Shown here: in pieces, positions 61,989 to 64,000 of the stretch
How positions within the stretch are numbered: position 1 is the first letter of the stretch
How the letters are laid out: each line of letters opens with the position of its first letter
From: Rubrivivax sp.
GTDB lineage: Bacteria > Pseudomonadota > Gammaproteobacteria > Burkholderiales > Burkholderiaceae_C
Reading direction: 5' to 3'
DNA length: 64,000 bases
Assembly (NCBI GenBank): GCA_021300575.1
Contig: JAJTDM010000015.1
Coordinates: 25,737-89,736 of the forward strand
Translations under genes and position numbers: made by a program
The notes under the pieces: model-generated
The model's database searches: none
Told to the model about the DNA's origin: nothing
Seen by the model: the letters and a program-made list of their open reading frames with translations, nothing else

Positions 61989-63310
61989 CCGACCCGGTGA
62001 TCCTGCTAGTCGGCACCGCCGACACCAAGAGCGACGAACTCGCCTTCCTGCGCGAGCGGGTGCAGGCGCTGGGCGCCCAGGTGCTGCTGATGGACGTGGG
62101 TGTGCTGGCCGCCGGCCACGTGAGCGTGGACATCACCAACACCGAGGTGGCCCAGGCCGCCGGCACCACGCTGCAGGCCGTGATGGACAGCGGCGACGAG
62201 AACACCGCCATGCAGGCCATGGCCCAGGGCGCCGCCCTGACCGCCGCACGGCTGCACGCCGAAGGCGGCATCCACGGCCTGCTGGCACTCGGCGGCACCA
62301 TGGGGACGGACCTCGCCTTCGACGTCGCGGCCGCGCTGCCGCTGGGCGTGCCCAAGGTGGTGGTGTCCACGGTAGCCTACTCGCACCTGATCCCGCCCGA
62401 GCGCATCACGCCGGATCTCATCATGGTGCTCTGGGCCGGCGGGCTCTACGGTCTCAACAGCCTGTGCCGCTCCGCCCTGGCCCAGGGCGCAGGCGCCGCC
62501 GTGGGCGCCGTGCGCGCGGCCCAGCCCCCGCGCGCCGACCGGCCGCTGGTGGGCATGACCTCGCTGGGCAAGAGCTGCCTGCGGTACATGGTCAACCTCA
62601 AGCCGGCGCTGGAGGCGCGCGGCTACGAGGTGGCCGTCTTCCACACCACGGGCATGGGCGGGCGTGCCTTCGAGGCGCTGGCCGCCGCCGGCCGCTTTGC
62701 CGCCGTGATGGACTTCAGCCTGCAGGAGCTGGCCAACCACCTGGGCGGCTCGGTGGTGACCGCAGGCGCCGACCGGCTGCTGGGCGCGGGCCGCAGCGGC
62801 ACGCCGCAGATCGTGGCCCCGGGCGCCGTGGACATGGTGGACTTTCCGGCCTGGCAGCCCGTGCCTGACAGCCTGGCCGGCCGCGCGGTGCACGTGCACA
62901 ACCGCCTCATCGCCTCGGCCACGTCCGCCGCGCCGCTGCGCCGGGCCATCGCCCGCGAGATCGCCGCCCGCCTGGGCCAGGCGCAAGGCCCCGCCTGCCT
63001 GCTGCTGCCGCAGCGTGGGGTGGAAGCCTGGGACCTGCCCGGCGAACCCCTGCACGACCCCGAAGGCCTGGAGGCCTTCTCCACCGAGCTGCAAGCCTGC
63101 ATGGTCAGCGCCGAGCGCCCGCCGGGCCTGGAGTTCCTGGCGCTGGACCTGCACATCAACGACGACGCCTTCTGCGAGGCGGTGCTGCAGGTGTTCGACC
63201 GCTGGGTGGCGGAGGGAAAAGTAGTGTCGGGAGGGGCGATCAGGGAAGAGCAGGTTGACGACACAGGGCGGGCCACACAAGGATTCCCGGCCGACAGGGC
63301 TCCCGCGTGA
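61985..63310 (+). CDS. Tm-1-like ATP-binding (UPF0261) family protein
   Basis: A 441-residue protein starting at the ATG at 61985, which overlaps the aminotransferase stop. Blocks typical of the family are ILLVGTADTKSDELAFLRE, HGLLALGGTMGTDLAFDVAA, VPKVVVSTVAYSHLIPPE, VGMTSLGKSCLRYMVNLKPA and VAVFHTTGMGGRAFEALAA. Plant Tm-1 binds a viral helicase, but the bacterial role is unknown; the N-terminal domain binds ATP, and the C-terminal part resembles a TIM-barrel. It is often found in catabolic operons. The final 30 residues are hydrophilic and less conserved. It overlaps the HAD gene as GTGA. Confidence 0.9.
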   Translation: MTDPVILLVGTADTKSDELAFLRERVQALGAQVLLMDVGVLAAGHVSVDITNTEVAQAAGTTLQAVMDSGDENTAMQAMAQGAALTAARLHAEGGIHGLLALGGTMGTDLAFDVAAALPLGVPKVVVSTVAYSHLIPPERITPDLIMVLWAGGLYGLNSLCRSALAQGAGAAVGAVRAAQPPRADRPLVGMTSLGKSCLRYMVNLKPALEARGYEVAVFHTTGMGGRAFEALAAAGRFAAVMDFSLQELANHLGGSVVTAGADRLLGAGRSGTPQIVAPGAVDMVDFPAWQPVPDSLAGRAVHVHNRLIASATSAAPLRRAIAREIAARLGQAQGPACLLLPQRGVEAWDLPGEPLHDPEGLEAFSTELQACMVSAERPPGLEFLALDLHINDDAFCEAVLQVFDRWVAEGKVVSGGAIREEQVDDTGRATQGFPADRAPA

Positions 63311-63957
63311 AACGCGCCCTGATCCTGGACTTCGGCGGCGTCATCAGCCGCACGCTCTTCGAAACCCACGACGAGACCGAGCGCGCGCTCGGCCTGCCCG
63401 CCGGCACCCTCACCTGGCGCGGCCCCTTCGACCCGGCGTCCGACCCCCTGTGGCAGGCCATGCAGCGCGGCGAGTTGAGCGAGCGCGATTACTGGCTGCA
63501 GCGCGCCCGCGAAGTCGGCACCCTGCTCGGTGAAACCTGGGACGCCATGGAGACCTTGGTGCAGCGCGCCCGCGGCGCCGAGCCCGACCGCATCGTCCGC
63601 CCCGAGACCGCCGCGCTGGTGCGCGATGCCCAGAACGCCGGCATCCGCCTGGCCATCCTGTCCAACGAGCTCGACCTCTTCTACGGCCGCAGCCTGCGCG
63701 AGCGCCTGCCCCTGCTGCAGGCCTTCGAGCACATCAGTGATGCCACCTACACCGGCCTGCTCAAGCCGGACCCACAGGCTTACCTCGGCTGCCTGCAGGC
63801 GCTGGGCCTGCCCCCCGAGGACGCCGTCTTCGTCGACGATCAAGCCCGCAACGTCGACGGTGCACGGCGCCTGGGCATCCCGACCGTGGTGTTCGATGTG
63901 ACGCGACCCGGCGACTCGTGTGACCAAGCCAGGCGATTGGTGGGACTGGCCGGATGA
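63307..63957 (+). CDS. HAD superfamily hydrolase
   Basis: A 216-residue protein starting with GTG. Motif I is LILDFGGVISRT (nucleophile Asp8; the second Asp is replaced by Gly as in haloacid dehalogenase-related and epoxide-hydrolase N-terminal types), motif II ILSNELDLFYG, motif III Lys in LKPDPQAYLGCL, and motif IV VFVDDQARN. The helical cap lies between motifs I and II (about residues 15-85). Phosphatase or dehalogenase activity is possible. Last visible gene of the set; 43 bases after its stop hold nothing I can call. Confidence 0.9.
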   Translation: MKRALILDFGGVISRTLFETHDETERALGLPAGTLTWRGPFDPASDPLWQAMQRGELSERDYWLQRAREVGTLLGETWDAMETLVQRARGAEPDRIVRPETAALVRDAQNAGIRLAILSNELDLFYGRSLRERLPLLQAFEHISDATYTGLLKPDPQAYLGCLQALGLPPEDAVFVDDQARNVDGARRLGIPTVVFDVTRPGDSCDQARRLVGLAG

Positions 63958-64000
63958 TTCCGGGCCTTCGCCTCCCAGCCACCGGCCAGGGCACTCACCA

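Overview
The window is uniformly GC-rich and gene-dense, with no rRNA, tRNA, CRISPR array or insertion sequence that I can see. The gene content suggests a heterotrophic betaproteobacterium of the Burkholderiales, Comamonadaceae-like: solitary Bug/TctC-type binding proteins, a fused indolepyruvate oxidoreductase, and many TonB receptors, hydrolases and amino-acid or amine oxidation genes. That placement is inference; the sequence holds no phylogenetic marker.

Layout. (1) 1-7731, minus strand: an AraC regulator, then a TonB receptor, MFS carrier, broken alpha/beta hydrolase, PhyH dioxygenase, nitroreductase and the N-terminal part of a sarcosine-oxidase-beta-like protein running off the left edge. 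(2) 7823-13454, plus strand: four overlapping genes for peptide breakdown (M19 dipeptidase, DUF885 metallopeptidase, alpha/beta hydrolase, M3 oligopeptidase). (3) 13564-17680: an Lrp/AsnC regulator divergent from a fused indolepyruvate ferredoxin oxidoreductase. (4) 25305-17728, minus strand: TonB receptor, two tandem CocE/NonD hydrolases, a GPH-type carrier and a Gdx-like small multidrug resistance protein, with an aldehyde dehydrogenase and a LuxR-type regulator on the other strand. (5) 38291-28099, minus strand: an eight-gene cluster (TonB receptor, small unknown protein, BCAT-like aminotransferase, MlrB-like serine hydrolase, MlrC-like M81 metallopeptidase, Bug protein, DauA-like D-amino acid oxidase, MFS carrier), with a divergent TetR gene and a paired palindromic operator on its promoter. 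(6) 39.3-40.5 kb: decayed genes, followed by dgcN-dgcA for D-glutamate use and an esterase. (7) 43.6-47.8 kb: a second M81 and Bug pair separated by an AAA/DUF4143 ATPase gene, with a relic of a related ATPase beyond Bug. (8) 47910-54254: a DUF4382 lipoprotein and an oligopeptide ABC importer. (9) 54603-63957: an amidase, an AraC regulator and a six-gene plus-strand cluster (glutamine amidotransferase, P450, glutamine-synthetase-like ligase, class III aminotransferase, Tm-1-like protein, HAD hydrolase) that looks like amine or cyclic-amine catabolism through gamma-glutamyl intermediates.

How the genes work together. Three times a TonB receptor heads a tight minus-strand array of hydrolases and carriers beside its own regulator. 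This suggests modular uptake-and-hydrolysis operons for peptide-like or amide compounds. D-amino acid chemistry recurs: a DauA-like oxidase, dgcN/dgcA, an M19 dipeptidase, and relatives of MlrB and MlrC from microcystin breakdown. No MlrA gene is present. The strongest candidate for an undescribed system is the TetR-controlled MlrB/MlrC-like operon at 28.1-38.3 kb, possibly working with dgcNA.
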